Assembly: GCA_012270485.1 (NCBI GenBank)
Contig: JAAXIF010000031.1
Span: 1 to 37,168 of the forward strand
Source: Sphingobacteriales bacterium
GTDB taxonomy: Bacteria > Bacteroidota > Bacteroidia > Chitinophagales > Chitinophagaceae
Direction: 5' to 3'
DNA length: 37,168 nucleotides
Shown here: piece by piece, positions 16,496-25,515 of the stretch
How the letters are laid out: each line of letters begins with the position of its first letter
Position numbering within the stretch: the stretch's first letter is position 1
Translations under genes and position numbers: made by a program
The notes under the pieces: model-generated
Told to the model about the DNA's origin: nothing
Seen by the model: the letters and a program-made list of their open reading frames with translations, nothing else
The model's database searches: none

Positions 16496-17761
16496 TTATC
16501 TAAACAACGCCTGCACAGTTTCTTTCGTTTTTTGCAAAAGCACTACTTCTTTTCCTTCCAACATCTTGCTCAGTAAAGCTTCTTCATAGTGTCGAATGGT
16601 GAGTAATTGCAGATTTTTTTCTACTTGTACATCAAATAACAAACCCGATTGTGCAGCGAATTGATCGGTTTTATCTTGTTTATCATCCATACAAATCTGC
16701 ACACCAATAGCGCCTGTTTGAATGAGGTTGGGTCTTACACGAATCTGCGCGAATATGGCATAGAGTTGTTGCATGGGTTCTTCTCCCATGAAAGAGAAAT
16801 CCCTGCTTTTCAAATGAACGAGTATTTGTTTCTCTTTGATGACAAAAATCGGCGGTAATCCTTTGATATTTTTTTTGTGGATGATCGTACCCGGTAAAGA
16901 AAGATCCAGAAAGCATTTGACATACATCGGAATACCTTTGTTCTGTAAAGGCTTGATGGTTTTTGGGTGAATAACCTGTGCGCCATAAAAAGCCATTTCA
17001 ATGACTTCATTGAAATTGAGTTCTTGAATCAATTGTGCTTCCGGAAATTGTTTGGGGTCGGCATTCATCACGCCTTCTACATCTTTCCAAATCGTTAAAC
17101 TTTCGGCATTGAGCATATTCGCGAAAAGAGCAGCAGTATAATCACTGCCTTCTCGTCCCAACGTAGTACTTTCATTTTCATCCGTTGATCCAATGAAACC
17201 CTGTGTTACGATGATGTTCATGCCGGCATCCACTGTCAACTGCCAACTATCTACTATTTTCTTTTCGGTAAATTCAATATCTACGCCTGCATCTCTGAAA
17301 TTATCATCTGTGCGAAGAATATCACGAACATCCAGCCATTCGTTCAAAATATTTTCTTCATTTAGGAAATGACTGATGATAGCAGTACTCAATAATTCTC
17401 CTATACAAACCACCTGGTCATAATAGTAGTCGAATTCTCTTACTGGCTTATCATGTAATAACCATTCTACTTCTGTAAAAAAATCATGGAGTTTGGCAGC
17501 GCAACTATTGTACTGTTTCACCAGTAGGTATTTGGCAGTGGTGAGGTGTTGGTTTTTAATTACTTCAAACAGTTGAAGTGCTTCCTCTTGCTTTCCGGTA
17601 TAAAAAGCTTCTACTACTTTCTCCAATGCATTGGTGGTTTTACCCATGGCCGAAATAATCACCACCAGTGGCTCTTGCCGGTATTGTTGAACTATGGATG
17701 CCAGATTTTTGATACGATCTACATTATTGACACTGGCACCGCCGAATTTGAATACTTTCAT
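16496..17761 (-). CDS. lysC: Aspartate kinase
   Basis: Aspartate kinase phosphorylates L-aspartate in the first step toward lysine (diaminopimelate), threonine and methionine. The 421-residue protein has the N-terminal KFGGASV phosphate-binding motif, the TLGREGSDYTAALFA motif and a kinase domain to about residue 290. A C-terminal regulatory part follows that is shorter and less clearly ACT-like than in E. coli LysC, so feedback control is uncertain. It is monofunctional, with no homoserine dehydrogenase fusion. The start at 17761 is chosen because KVFKFGG must be N-terminal and a promoter lies between it and the alternative start at 17818. Confidence 0.92.
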   Translation of the reverse strand: MKVFKFGGASVNNVDRIKNLASIVQQYRQEPLVVIISAMGKTTNALEKVVEAFYTGKQEEALQLFEVIKNQHLTTAKYLLVKQYNSCAAKLHDFFTEVEWLLHDKPVREFDYYYDQVVCIGELLSTAIISHFLNEENILNEWLDVRDILRTDDNFRDAGVDIEFTEKKIVDSWQLTVDAGMNIIVTQGFIGSTDENESTTLGREGSDYTAALFANMLNAESLTIWKDVEGVMNADPKQFPEAQLIQELNFNEVIEMAFYGAQVIHPKTIKPLQNKGIPMYVKCFLDLSLPGTIIHKKNIKGLPPIFVIKEKQILVHLKSRDFSFMGEEPMQQLYAIFAQIRVRPNLIQTGAIGVQICMDDKQDKTDQFAAQSGLLFDVQVEKNLQLLTIRHYEEALLSKMLEGKEVVLLQKTKETVQALFR

Positions 17762-17781
17762 GTATATAGCTGTTCTGATGG

Positions 17782-17811
17782 CAAAACTACGGGTAAGCTC
17801 GGTGTAAACAA
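17782..17811 (-). promoter_or_regulatory. Promoter of lysC
   Basis: On the minus strand TTG (17811-17809), 19 bases, then TAGTTTTG (17789-17782) match the Bacteroidota promoter consensus. Transcription should start around 17775, just before the ATG at 17761. Confidence 0.65.
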
Positions 17812-17943
17812 CAGTCAAAGTTGAAGGGTGTATAACGAGTGTATAGTATTTACTCCATTAGTTTAAACTTTTCTTGGGGATTTTATGATTCGAACAATTG
17901 TAATTTGGTATAGTTGTTGTTTATAGATGAAAAAAAGAATGAT

Positions 17944-18447
17944 ATGCGTTATATCAAAACTCTCACAATTTTAATCGGCTTTATATCTTTTCCTTTGTTT
18001 TTGCTTTCCTGTAATCGGAATATGGTTAGTTCCGATTCAACAAAATCAACTGCGCCTTCTTTTAGCGCTGCTGCCATGAACAGAGACATTTTATACCATG
18101 TCAATGAATACCGTAAACGTAAAGGGTTGGGCGCATTGAAGTTTGTGGAGGTTGCCAATGAACAAGCTGCTATTCATAGTAAGAATATGGCCTTAAAAAG
18201 AGCTGCATTTAGTCATGATGGATTTGAGCAACGAATTGCAGTAGTATCAAAAAGCATTGGCCCTGTAATGGGGGCTGCAGAGAATTTGGCATACGGAGAA
18301 CTGTCCGCAGAAGCAGTGGTAAAGGGATGGATCAACAGTCCGGGACATAAAAAGAATATTGAAGGCAATTATACCTTAACCGGCATCGGTACTTATCAGG
18401 ATGCAAAAGGGGTGATCTATTTTACCCAATTGTTCATGCGGCAATGA
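17944..18447 (+). CDS. CAP-domain (SCP/PR-1-like) lipoprotein
   Basis: The 167-residue protein has a lipoprotein signal with lipobox LLSC (Cys23) and then one CAP domain (about residues 46-167). The domain begins DILYHVNEYRKRKGLGALKF. It contains AFSHDGFEQR, AENLAYGE and the signature VVKGWINSPGHKKNIEGNYT. Conserved histidines (HDG and GHKKN) could bind metal. Bacterial CAP proteins are secreted or surface-bound and their function is mostly unknown. The ATG at 17944 is preferred over a TTG at 17914, because it places the signal peptide at the N-terminus. The gene is divergent from lysC. Confidence 0.87.
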   Translation: MRYIKTLTILIGFISFPLFLLSCNRNMVSSDSTKSTAPSFSAAAMNRDILYHVNEYRKRKGLGALKFVEVANEQAAIHSKNMALKRAAFSHDGFEQRIAVVSKSIGPVMGAAENLAYGELSAEAVVKGWINSPGHKKNIEGNYTLTGIGTYQDAKGVIYFTQLFMRQ

Positions 18448-18606
18448 ATATTTGATCCATCTATAAGCGGCTTAAAAATGCTGATTGCATAGTAATTAGG
18501 GTGTGTAATAAGTACACTTCTTGATTGAGACAAATCAATTTTCAAATTTTCAATCTGCTTGGGAGGATCAAATTAAATATCTTCGTGCAAACGATTGCCC
18601 TTAGCC

Positions 18607-19611
18607 ATGACAATAAACAGAAGAATCCTTACCCTGGATGAATTCACCCTGCAACAATTAAGACAGTTTCCCACAGCCACAGGCGAATTAAGTAGTTTAT
18701 TAAGAGATATTGGTCTTGCCGCCAAACGTGTCAATGTAGAAGTAAACAAAGCCGGATTGGTTGACATCCTCGGCGATGCCGGAACCATTAATGTGCAAGG
18801 TGAAGATGTGAAGAAATTAGACATTTATGCCAATAACCAATTCATGGGTGTTTTACAACATGGTATCAGTTGTGCGGGTATTGGAAGTGAAGAGTTGGAT
18901 GATTTTGTGGTATTTGATGATGAAGTGAGTAACCAAAGCAAATATGTGGTGATGTTTGATCCACTCGATGGGAGTGGTAATATTGATGTGAATGTTTCAA
19001 TAGGAACGATTTTCAGTGTCTATCGCAGGGTGAGTGAGAGAGGAAAGCCTTGTACCAAAGCAGATTTCTTACAACCCGGAAACAGACAAGTAGCTGCCGG
19101 TTATGTGATTTATGGTTCCAGTACCATGTTTGTATATGCTACCCGTAGAGGTGTCAATGGATTTACATTAGATCCTTCTATTGGAGAGTTTTGTTTGAGT
19201 CACCCTGATATCAAATGTCCGCCAACCGGTAAGTTTTATTCTGTTAATCACGGTAACTTTTTTCAATACGATGAGGGCGTTAGAAAATACATTGATGCTT
19301 GTCAGCGTAAAACCAAAGATACCGGTGGTCCGTATACCCAAAGATACATCGGCAGTATGGTGGCAGACGTACATCGCAATCTCATCAAAGGAGGCATCTT
19401 TATGTATCCCGGTACGATAGATAAACCAAAAGGTAAGTTGCGATTATTGTATGAATCCAATCCATTTGCGTTTATTCTTGAGGTTGCCGGTGGACGCGCT
19501 ACCGATGGCAAACAGCGAATTCTAGATATACAACCCACCGAATTACACCAAAGAACACCTTTGTTTATTGGCAGTAGAGAGATGATGGATGAGCTGGAAA
19601 GCTATTTATAA
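18607..19611 (+). CDS. fbp: Fructose-1,6-bisphosphatase, class 1
   Basis: The enzyme hydrolyses fructose-1,6-bisphosphate to fructose-6-phosphate, the committed step of gluconeogenesis, in the cytoplasm. The class 1 metal-binding motif [10 protein letters not shown] starts at residue 118. The substrate-binding GGIFMYPGT and [19 protein letters not shown] segments lie near residues 262 and 281. The 334-residue length is typical. The ATG at 18607 is chosen over a TTG four codons earlier. It probably has its own promoter (TATCTTCG near 18578 differs from the -7 consensus at one position). Confidence 0.96.
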   Translation: MTINRRILTLDEFTLQQLRQFPTATGELSSLLRDIGLAAKRVNVEVNKAGLVDILGDAGTINVQGEDVKKLDIYANNQFMGVLQHGISCAGIGSEELDDFVVFDDEVSNQSKYVVMFDPLDGSGNIDVNVSIGTIFSVYRRVSERGKPCTKADFLQPGNRQVAAGYVIYGSSTMFVYATRRGVNGFTLDPSIGEFCLSHPDIKCPPTGKFYSVNHGNFFQYDEGVRKYIDACQRKTKDTGGPYTQRYIGSMVADVHRNLIKGGIFMYPGTIDKPKGKLRLLYESNPFAFILEVAGGRATDGKQRILDIQPTELHQRTPLFIGSREMMDELESYL

Positions 19612-19623
19612 CAGAGAAATATC

Positions 19624-19665
19624 GAATATCGAATATCCAATTTCAAAATTGGATATTCGATATTC
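19624..19665. terminator. 20-bp perfect inverted repeat after fbp
   Basis: Positions 19624-19643 and 19646-19665 are exact inverted copies separated by two bases. Earlier ATATCGA words repeat the same motif in tandem. The hairpin lies 12 bases after the fbp stop and before the next gene on the same strand. It is AT-rich and a T-rich tract appears only at about 19680. It could be a terminator or a cruciform. Confidence 0.55.
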
Positions 19666-19706
19666 AACATTGAACATTTCCTTCTTCTTCTTATTTTGTG
19701 CAAAAA

Positions 19707-20192
19707 ATGCTCCGTCTTTTTGCCATTTGTTTTTTGGGATTGATTTGTTCTTTCTCGCAAGCACAACAACGTCTTGAGCCCGGACAGATGCACTATATCA
19801 TCAATCCCAAACCCAATAATATTTTATATCGGGATACTTTGTACAGGGGAAGTAAACAATTCATGTCCTTATTTTATCGTACCCGTGATCAGCAATTGAT
19901 TGATTTGTACCTTAAACACCAGTCCAATAAAGTAACCGGACAAATTTTAGGTGTGGCAGGAAGTTTTGCCATCATTTTCGGCATTAGAAATTTATCTGAC
20001 GAAAATAAAAAAGGAACCGGATGGGCGATGATTGGTGGCGGTTTTGCCTCATTGATTACAGGTGGGTATTTGACATTACAAGGACAAAAAAATCTGGCTT
20101 TAGCCGTAACTTTATTCAATCAACGTCATAATAAAGCTGTTTTAGGAGTTGGTGTAGCACCACAACAAGCCGGCTTTGTGTATAAATTTTAG
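19707..20192 (+). CDS. Small exported protein of unknown function
   Basis: The 161-residue product starts with a clear signal peptide (MLRLFAICFLGLICSFSQAQ, cleavage likely after residue 20 or so). The mature part has a glycine-rich hydrophobic stretch (about residues 75-115) with two possible membrane segments, and ends VGVAPQQAGFVYKF. I recognise no family. The ATG at 19707 is preferred over a GTG three codons earlier. The ABC ATPase gene follows two bases after its stop, so they are probably co-transcribed. Confidence 0.65.
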   Translation: MLRLFAICFLGLICSFSQAQQRLEPGQMHYIINPKPNNILYRDTLYRGSKQFMSLFYRTRDQQLIDLYLKHQSNKVTGQILGVAGSFAIIFGIRNLSDENKKGTGWAMIGGGFASLITGGYLTLQGQKNLALAVTLFNQRHNKAVLGVGVAPQQAGFVYKF

Positions 20193-20194
20193 CC

Positions 20195-20959
20195 ATGAGT
20201 CAACCTATTATTAAGGTTACAGACCTGCATAAAAAATACGGCGATTTTGAAGCGGTAAGAGGATTAAGCTTTGAGGTATTGCAAGGAGAAATCTTTGGAT
20301 TGTTGGGTCCCAATGGAGCCGGTAAATCAACTACATTGGAGATCATTGAAACCTTACGTGAGAAAACAAGTGGTCAGGTATGGGTAGATGGATTTGATTT
20401 GGATAAAGAGCCCAATGAGATCAAAAAGATCATTGGGGTACAATTACAAACTTCAGGGTATTATCCGGGATTGAATTTGGTGGAATTGTTGCAATTGTTT
20501 GCCGGATTATACAATCGCGTCATAGATCCCATGCATTTATTGGATGCAGTCAATCTTCGTGATAAAGCAAAAGTCAAATTCAAAGAGCTGAGTGGTGGGC
20601 AAAAACAAAGATTCTCTATTGCTACCACACTCATCAATGAGCCACGCATTATTTTTCTCGATGAGCCCACTACAGGTTTAGACCCTCAAGCCAGAAGAAA
20701 TTTATGGGATTTAATTCGCCAAATCAGAGATAAAGGAACAACAGTGATCATTACCACGCATTATATGGATGAAGCCGAGATTCTGTGCGATCGTGTAGCG
20801 ATTGTAGATAAAGGAAAAATTATTGCGATGAATTCTCCTGATAAGCTGATCGATGAACTCGTCGCCACCGGCTTCGAAAAACCCAAAGAAGTCAAACAAG
20901 CCAATCTCGAAGACGTCTTCATTCACTTGACCGGACATGCGTTGAGAGAAGGAGGGTGA
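20195..20959 (+). CDS. ABC transporter ATP-binding protein (ABC-2/DrrA-like)
   Basis: This 254-residue cytoplasmic ATPase should power an ABC-2 type exporter. Walker A (GPNGAGKST) is at residues 38-46, the Q-loop in VQLQTSGYYPG, the signature LSGGQ at about 132-136, Walker B IIFLDEPTTGLD near 152, and the switch histidine in TTHYMDEAE. The set is complete. No ABC-2 permease gene is adjacent: the upstream neighbour is a small exported protein and the downstream one a YfiT-like enzyme. The partner must be elsewhere or be unusual. Substrate unknown. Confidence 0.9.
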   Translation: MSQPIIKVTDLHKKYGDFEAVRGLSFEVLQGEIFGLLGPNGAGKSTTLEIIETLREKTSGQVWVDGFDLDKEPNEIKKIIGVQLQTSGYYPGLNLVELLQLFAGLYNRVIDPMHLLDAVNLRDKAKVKFKELSGGQKQRFSIATTLINEPRIIFLDEPTTGLDPQARRNLWDLIRQIRDKGTTVIITTHYMDEAEILCDRVAIVDKGKIIAMNSPDKLIDELVATGFEKPKEVKQANLEDVFIHLTGHALREGG

Positions 20960-21094
20960 GAGAATGATGAATAAAGAATAAAGAAACAAGGAACAAGAAA
21001 GGAGAAACAAGAAACAGGAAGTAAGAAATAAGAAATAAGAAATAAGAATAGTATAACTAATAACCTGATCACCTGATCACCCAAAACCAACCCC
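20960..21094 (+). repeat. AAGAAATAAG purine word tract
   Basis: About 80 bases of purine-rich words (AATAAAGAAT, AACAAGAAA, and a 7-base AAGAAAT unit repeated in tandem at about 21022-21049) fill the spacer, followed by CCTGATCA twice (21064-21079). Unlike the other arrays it is one-sided and would not fold back on itself. I see no gene in it. Confidence 0.6.
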
Positions 21095-21622
21095 ATGACC
21101 CAAGACCCGCGTTACCCCATCGGAAAATATGAACCCAAGCCTTATAGTGAGCAACAAAAGAAAGAATGGCTGGCTGATATACAGTTTCTTCCTGAAGAAG
21201 TAGAGAGAGCCATTTTGAATTTAGATGCGGCACAATTACAAACACCTTATCGTGATGGTGGTTGGACAGTGCAACAGTTGGTACATCATATTGCAGACAG
21301 TCACATGAATGCTTATATACGTTTTAGGTTAGGGTTAACGGAAGACAATCCTGTGATTAAACCTTACGATGAAAATGCCTGGGTAAAACTTGCTGATATT
21401 GAAACGGTTCCTATCAATGTTTCATTGACCCTATTGCATGGCGTTCATCAGCGGCTGCTGGCTACGATCAAAGATTTGACACCTGAACAGTGGGAGAGAA
21501 AAGTAACACATCCTGAACATGGCAGAGAAATGTCGATGTGGTTTTTATTAGGATTGTACGCTTGGCATGGCAGACATCATACGGCTCATATCACTACATT
21601 ACGTGAAAATAAAAGATGGTAA
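21095..21622 (+). CDS. YfiT/DinB-like putative metal-dependent enzyme
   Basis: The 175-residue protein matches the YfiT branch of the DinB four-helix-bundle superfamily, which includes bacillithiol S-transferases and putative metal-dependent hydrolases. Metal-binding histidines are visible in VHHIADSHMNAY (about residues 68-79) and WHGRHHTAHI (about 157-166). It is probably cytoplasmic and may detoxify electrophiles, but that is inferred from relatives. It abuts the Nudix gene, whose ATG directly follows its TAA stop, so the two are translationally linked. Confidence 0.83.
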   Translation: MTQDPRYPIGKYEPKPYSEQQKKEWLADIQFLPEEVERAILNLDAAQLQTPYRDGGWTVQQLVHHIADSHMNAYIRFRLGLTEDNPVIKPYDENAWVKLADIETVPINVSLTLLHGVHQRLLATIKDLTPEQWERKVTHPEHGREMSMWFLLGLYAWHGRHHTAHITTLRENKRW

Positions 21623-22180
21623 ATGCGAGAACTCAAATGGAAAAAATTAGCATCGGAAAAAGTATATATTGATCGCTGGTTTCAGGCTCGTGCAGATACA
21701 TGTGAGTTTCCCGATGGGAGAATCATTACACCGTACTATGTAGTAGAACTACCCAATTGGGCGAATATATTTGTGGTGACCAGTGATGAAAAAGTTGTAC
21801 TCGTTCGTCAATATCGTTATCCAGTTGATCAGATCACTTATGAGTTACCCGGAGGTGTAATTGATAAAGGAGAAGATCCTAAGATGGCCGCTATACGTGA
21901 GATGCAGGAAGAAACAGGGTTTTATTCGGATGAAGTATCGTTTTTATGTCAACTATGTCCTAACCCTGCGATCAATGATAATACAGCTTATTTTTTTCTG
22001 GCTAAAAATGCTGTTCTAGGCGAGAAAAAAAATTTTGATGAGTTTGAAGACATTGATGTTTGCTTGTTCAGTAAAGAAGAGTTTCTACAGCTACTGCGCG
22101 AAAATAAAATACAACATGGAGTACAATTAGGACCTGTATATGAAGCGTTGTTACAACTCAACTGGATAACGATTCAATAA
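21623..22180 (+). CDS. Nudix hydrolase (ADP-sugar pyrophosphatase-like)
   Basis: The complete Nudix box GX5EX7REUXEEXGU lies at residues 78-100, ending REMQEETGF. The overall 185-residue layout, with VRQYRYPVDQITYELPGG before the box, resembles the ADP-ribose/ADP-sugar pyrophosphatase branch. It should hydrolyse a nucleoside diphosphate linked to another moiety. The exact substrate is not readable. It starts at the base after the stop of the YfiT gene, and its own stop at 22178-22180 abuts the stop of folC with no gap. Confidence 0.88.
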   Translation: MRELKWKKLASEKVYIDRWFQARADTCEFPDGRIITPYYVVELPNWANIFVVTSDEKVVLVRQYRYPVDQITYELPGGVIDKGEDPKMAAIREMQEETGFYSDEVSFLCQLCPNPAINDNTAYFFLAKNAVLGEKKNFDEFEDIDVCLFSKEEFLQLLRENKIQHGVQLGPVYEALLQLNWITIQ

Positions 22181-23485
22181 TTAGTCTTTAGCTATTGGTA
22201 TCATTACTTCACCTACTAAAAATACACTTCCACAGATCAGGATCAGATCTTTTGGGTGAGCAATGGCAAGGACTTGTTTTAATGCGGCATTGACATCTGC
22301 ATAACAATCTCCCGTTAAACCCACTCTATTCGCTTGATGTTGTAAACTCACTGCATCGAGTGCTCTTGGAATCTGCGCTTGCGTAAAATGGTAGTGGGCA
22401 TTTTTGGGTAAGATGTTCAATACGGTATCAATATCTTTATCTTTTACCATACCAATGATGATATGTAAATGTTCGTATGGTACATAAGCCAATTGCTGAT
22501 TAATGGCTTTGATGCCGTCTTCATTATGTCCCACATCGAGTATTACTGCAGGGTTTTCATGAATGATTTCCCATCTTCCATGGAGTCCTGTTAATTTTTT
22601 AACCTGCGGTAATGCATTTTGTACAATGTGAACTCCTGTATTCCACCCTTTGGAAGCCAATTGGGAAGCAGCTTCTGCAACAGTGATGATATTTTTTAAT
22701 TGATAGATTCCCGGAAGATCTAATCGATATTCACGTTGTTCTTGCGAAGCATGATCAATCATGGTTACGATCAACTGATGATGTTCGTAAGTCCAGTTAA
22801 CAATACTTTTTGTTTCAGCGGCATAGATCAAAGCGGTTTGTACTTTTTCTGCAATATGATCAAATACCCGTTTGGTTTCTGGTACAGATTCTCCAATTAC
22901 ACAAGGGATACCCATTTTCATAATACCCGCTTTCTCACCTGCAATAGCTGACAGTGTATTCCCTAGCATATTCATATGATCCATTCCGATATTGGTGATG
23001 ATACTCAATTCGGGATGAATGATGTTTGTACTGTCTAATCTTCCACCTAACCCCACTTCAATCACAGCAATATCTACTTTTTGTTCGGCAAACCAACTGA
23101 ATGCCATGGCAACTGTGATCTCAAAAAAGGAAGGTTCAATTTCTTCAATCAGGGGTTGAATTTTTTCCGTGAAACGAATGACGAATGCTTCTGAACACAT
23201 TTCACCATTGATCTTAATACGTTCTCTAAAATCTTTTAGATGAGGAGAAGTATACAATCCGGTCTTATAGCCACCTGTTTGAAAAATAGCAGCCATCATA
23301 TGACTCACAGATCCTTTGCCATTGGTACCCGCAATATGAATGGATTTGAACTGATACTGAGGATTGCCCAGTGCTTCGCATAAACGAATGGTATTGGTGA
23401 GGTCTTTTTTATAAGCAGCAGCTCCGATTCTGCTGAACATAGGTAGTCTGGTAAATAGATAGTCGATCGTTTCTGCGTAGGTCAT
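22181..23485 (-). CDS. folC: Bifunctional folylpolyglutamate/dihydrofolate synthase
   Basis: FolC adds glutamate to dihydropteroate and then extends polyglutamate tails on folates. The P-loop GTNGKGSVSH is at about residues 53-62 of the 434-residue form. The SPHLKDFRERIKING omega-loop follows, then EVGLGGRLDSTNII with Mg-binding residues, and a C-terminal domain containing HGRWE and DVGHNEDG. The start at 23485 (MTYAETIDYLF) is chosen because a -7-like box lies between it and the TTG-derived alternative at 23512. It converges with the Nudix gene and lies downstream of the TonB-like gene. Confidence 0.93.
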   Translation of the reverse strand: MTYAETIDYLFTRLPMFSRIGAAAYKKDLTNTIRLCEALGNPQYQFKSIHIAGTNGKGSVSHMMAAIFQTGGYKTGLYTSPHLKDFRERIKINGEMCSEAFVIRFTEKIQPLIEEIEPSFFEITVAMAFSWFAEQKVDIAVIEVGLGGRLDSTNIIHPELSIITNIGMDHMNMLGNTLSAIAGEKAGIMKMGIPCVIGESVPETKRVFDHIAEKVQTALIYAAETKSIVNWTYEHHQLIVTMIDHASQEQREYRLDLPGIYQLKNIITVAEAASQLASKGWNTGVHIVQNALPQVKKLTGLHGRWEIIHENPAVILDVGHNEDGIKAINQQLAYVPYEHLHIIIGMVKDKDIDTVLNILPKNAHYHFTQAQIPRALDAVSLQHQANRVGLTGDCYADVNAALKQVLAIAHPKDLILICGSVFLVGEVMIPIAKD

Positions 23486-23509
23486 TGTGAGACTCAAAAC
23501 TGTTGTCGA

Positions 23510-23517
23510 CAAATGTA
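23510..23517 (-). promoter_or_regulatory. Likely -7 box of folC
   Basis: On the minus strand this reads TACATTTG, a full match to TAnnTTTG, 24 bases before the ATG at 23485. No TTG is seen at the expected upstream distance. Confidence 0.4.
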
Positions 23518-23609
23518 TGAAACTATGCGATTGTGATGGATAAAGCCGCAGATTCTTCCGCCTTAGGTGGATGAACCTATGGCTTATAATTTTAAGTATC
23601 GTAAACCTG

Positions 23610-24509
23610 TTATCCTTTCAATTTAAAACTAAACACCAAAGTCCCTGTTTGTTCATCCGCATTGCCTGCATTCATCTTCAGTGATCTGGCCTTGCGTAGG
23701 GCGATATTTCTGATATTTTGATTGGTAGTAGTGGTGCCTTTGGGATTTACAACAGCCATGGTAACATTACCGGACTTGTCTACTGTAATATCAACAGCCA
23801 CTTTTGCATTCTCATTAAAATCGTCTTCAAAAGATGGAATACTTCTAAAACTTCTTCCGGTTAGTCCGCTACGAATACTCACACCACCTGTACCACCGGC
23901 ACCACCATTACCGCTGGCGGCATTGCCTTTGTAGCTATCTGAATTTGGATTACCATTCGGATTCCCCTGATCACCTTTTCCACCCGCAATGCCCTGATTT
24001 TTTACACCATTGTAACTATCGGCATTATTTCCACTGGTGGTGGTACTGGTGCCGCCTTGAAATACTGCTTTGGGTTTGGGTGCAGGAGGAGTTGGATTAC
24101 TAACCGTGTTATTGGTTGGCTTTGTGATGGCAGGTATGTTTTCACTGATTGGTTTGGTAACAGGTTTATTGATTGTTTTATTGACAACAGGTGCATCGTC
24201 CGCTTCATTTTCATCACCCGTAATATTGGGTTGATTGGTGGTAGGAGTAGATTGTGCGGGTGTATTGGCATCCTGTGTTTCAGAGGGTGAACCGGGAATT
24301 TGGGGTGCAATATCACCCAGTCCTGTTTCGCTGTTACCAAGGTTCACTTCAATACCTTCACCAAAATCCGGCTGTGGAATCTGAGGTAAACTCCATTGCA
24401 ACATAAAAAACAATAAAAACAAAGCCCCACAGATAGCTACTGTAATAAGCGATGCTTTGATATTTTTTTCTCTCTCAAAGTCGAGTGTCATGCTTGCAAT
24501 GTTATTCAT
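23610..24509 (-). CDS. TonB-like energy transducer protein
   Basis: TonB links the energised inner membrane to outer-membrane receptors. The 299-residue protein has a short cytoplasmic N-terminus, one membrane helix (about residues 19-40), and a long periplasmic spacer rich in Pro, Asn, Thr and Gly (about 45-215). A C-terminal alpha/beta domain (about 220-299) follows, containing KVAVDITVDKSGNVTMAVV, as in TonB-like proteins of Bacteroidota. No exbB or exbD is next to it. A second ATG six codons in is possible. The spacer is low-complexity, so domain calls there are weak. Alternative: a structural envelope protein of TonB-like fold. Confidence 0.75.
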   Translation of the reverse strand: MNNIASMTLDFEREKNIKASLITVAICGALFLLFFMLQWSLPQIPQPDFGEGIEVNLGNSETGLGDIAPQIPGSPSETQDANTPAQSTPTTNQPNITGDENEADDAPVVNKTINKPVTKPISENIPAITKPTNNTVSNPTPPAPKPKAVFQGGTSTTTSGNNADSYNGVKNQGIAGGKGDQGNPNGNPNSDSYKGNAASGNGGAGGTGGVSIRSGLTGRSFRSIPSFEDDFNENAKVAVDITVDKSGNVTMAVVNPKGTTTTNQNIRNIALRKARSLKMNAGNADEQTGTLVFSFKLKG

Positions 24510-24722
24510 ATAAAAATACAGCTATGCTTTGAGCCAATGAACAATGTTGAAAATTACAGCCATAACCATGCAGTAATCCACTTTTGGGGTATAAAGAAAG
24601 GTTAATTGTGGGTGTAGCAGATAGCCTATGGTTCATAGCTAATAGTTCATAGCGTATAGCAAGTAAAAAGTGTATATGGAGAATATTGCTTCCATTTGCC
24701 ATGAACGATAAGCCATCAGCTA
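24510..24722. repeat. TTCATAGCTAATAG inverted word array
   Basis: Words such as ATAGCCTATGGTTCATAGC and TTCATAGCGTATAGC (24620-24660) face inverted relatives GCCATGAACGATAAGCC and AGCTATTAGCC (24698-24728). The right end reaches the stop codon region of the TSUP gene. It lies between two minus-strand genes and may form a terminator for the transporter operon. No gene is seen here. Confidence 0.6.
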
Positions 24723-25490
24723 TTAGCCCCAAAACACATCGTAACCAAAACGAAGCAAGGTCGCTATCACGATGATGAGAAAGAAAATGCGGATGAACTG
24801 ATTGCCTTTCTTGATGGCCAAAGATGCACCCATGATACCACCTATGGCATTACTGATAGCCATTGGAATGGCAACTGTCCAGAGAATACTGCCTTTTAAT
24901 AAGAATAAAACAATCGATCCTAAATTGGTGGAGAGGTTGACCATTTTTGCATTGGCACTGGCTTGTAAAAAATCGAAACCAAGGATAGCAATAAACGCAA
25001 GTACTAAAAAACTACCTGCACCCGGACCGATAAACCCATCATAAAATCCGATCACGAAGCTGATCAATAAACTCCATCCGAAAATGGATTTCGTGCTATG
25101 CTTTTTATGCACCTGTTGTCCGAAATCTTTTTTAGAATATGTATAAATCGCTACCAGCACCAGTACAATAAAGATCACGGGTTTCATATATTGATTGCTG
25201 ACAACAGTCAATAACTGTGAACCGGCAAATGCTGCGATAAAAGCAGTGATACACATCCATGAAGTGATGCGCCAATTCAACTGCGTTCTTTTTAGGTATT
25301 GCCTGGCTGCAAAAAAAGTACCACTGAATGAAGGTATTTTCAAAGAACCAATCACCGTTGAAACCGGTAGGTCTGGGAGTAATACCAGTGCCGCAGGGGT
25401 TTGGATCAATCCGCCGCCGCCAACAATGGCATCAACAAATCCGGCAGAAAAAGCGGCAATGCATAATAAAATCAATGTAAAGGTATCCAT
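24723..25490 (-). CDS. TSUP family transporter (TauE/SafE, DUF81)
   Basis: A 255-residue membrane protein with about eight helices. The N-terminal AAFSAGFVDAIVGGGGLIQTPAAL and the second-half repeat GFYDGFIGPGAGSFLVLAFI are the paired signatures of the TauE/SafE family. These proteins export sulfite, sulfoacetate, taurine-related or other small anions. The substrate is not readable. It is the last gene of a same-strand run: 25 bases separate it from the MFS gene upstream. Confidence 0.9.
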   Translation of the reverse strand: MDTFTLILLCIAAFSAGFVDAIVGGGGLIQTPAALVLLPDLPVSTVIGSLKIPSFSGTFFAARQYLKRTQLNWRITSWMCITAFIAAFAGSQLLTVVSNQYMKPVIFIVLVLVAIYTYSKKDFGQQVHKKHSTKSIFGWSLLISFVIGFYDGFIGPGAGSFLVLAFIAILGFDFLQASANAKMVNLSTNLGSIVLFLLKGSILWTVAIPMAISNAIGGIMGASLAIKKGNQFIRIFFLIIVIATLLRFGYDVFWG

Positions 25491-25515
25491 GAAGGAATGA
25501 AGATAGGATGTTGGA

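Noticed and set aside
16496..17818. Longer start of aspartate kinase at 17818
   Set aside because: A promoter matching the Bacteroidota consensus lies between the two starts, and the conserved KFGGASV motif is N-terminal only with the start at 17761.
20960..21050. Purine-rich tandem tract as a CRISPR array or coding tail
   Set aside because: The units are about 7 bases without spacers, there are no cas genes, and the preceding gene has a clean stop.
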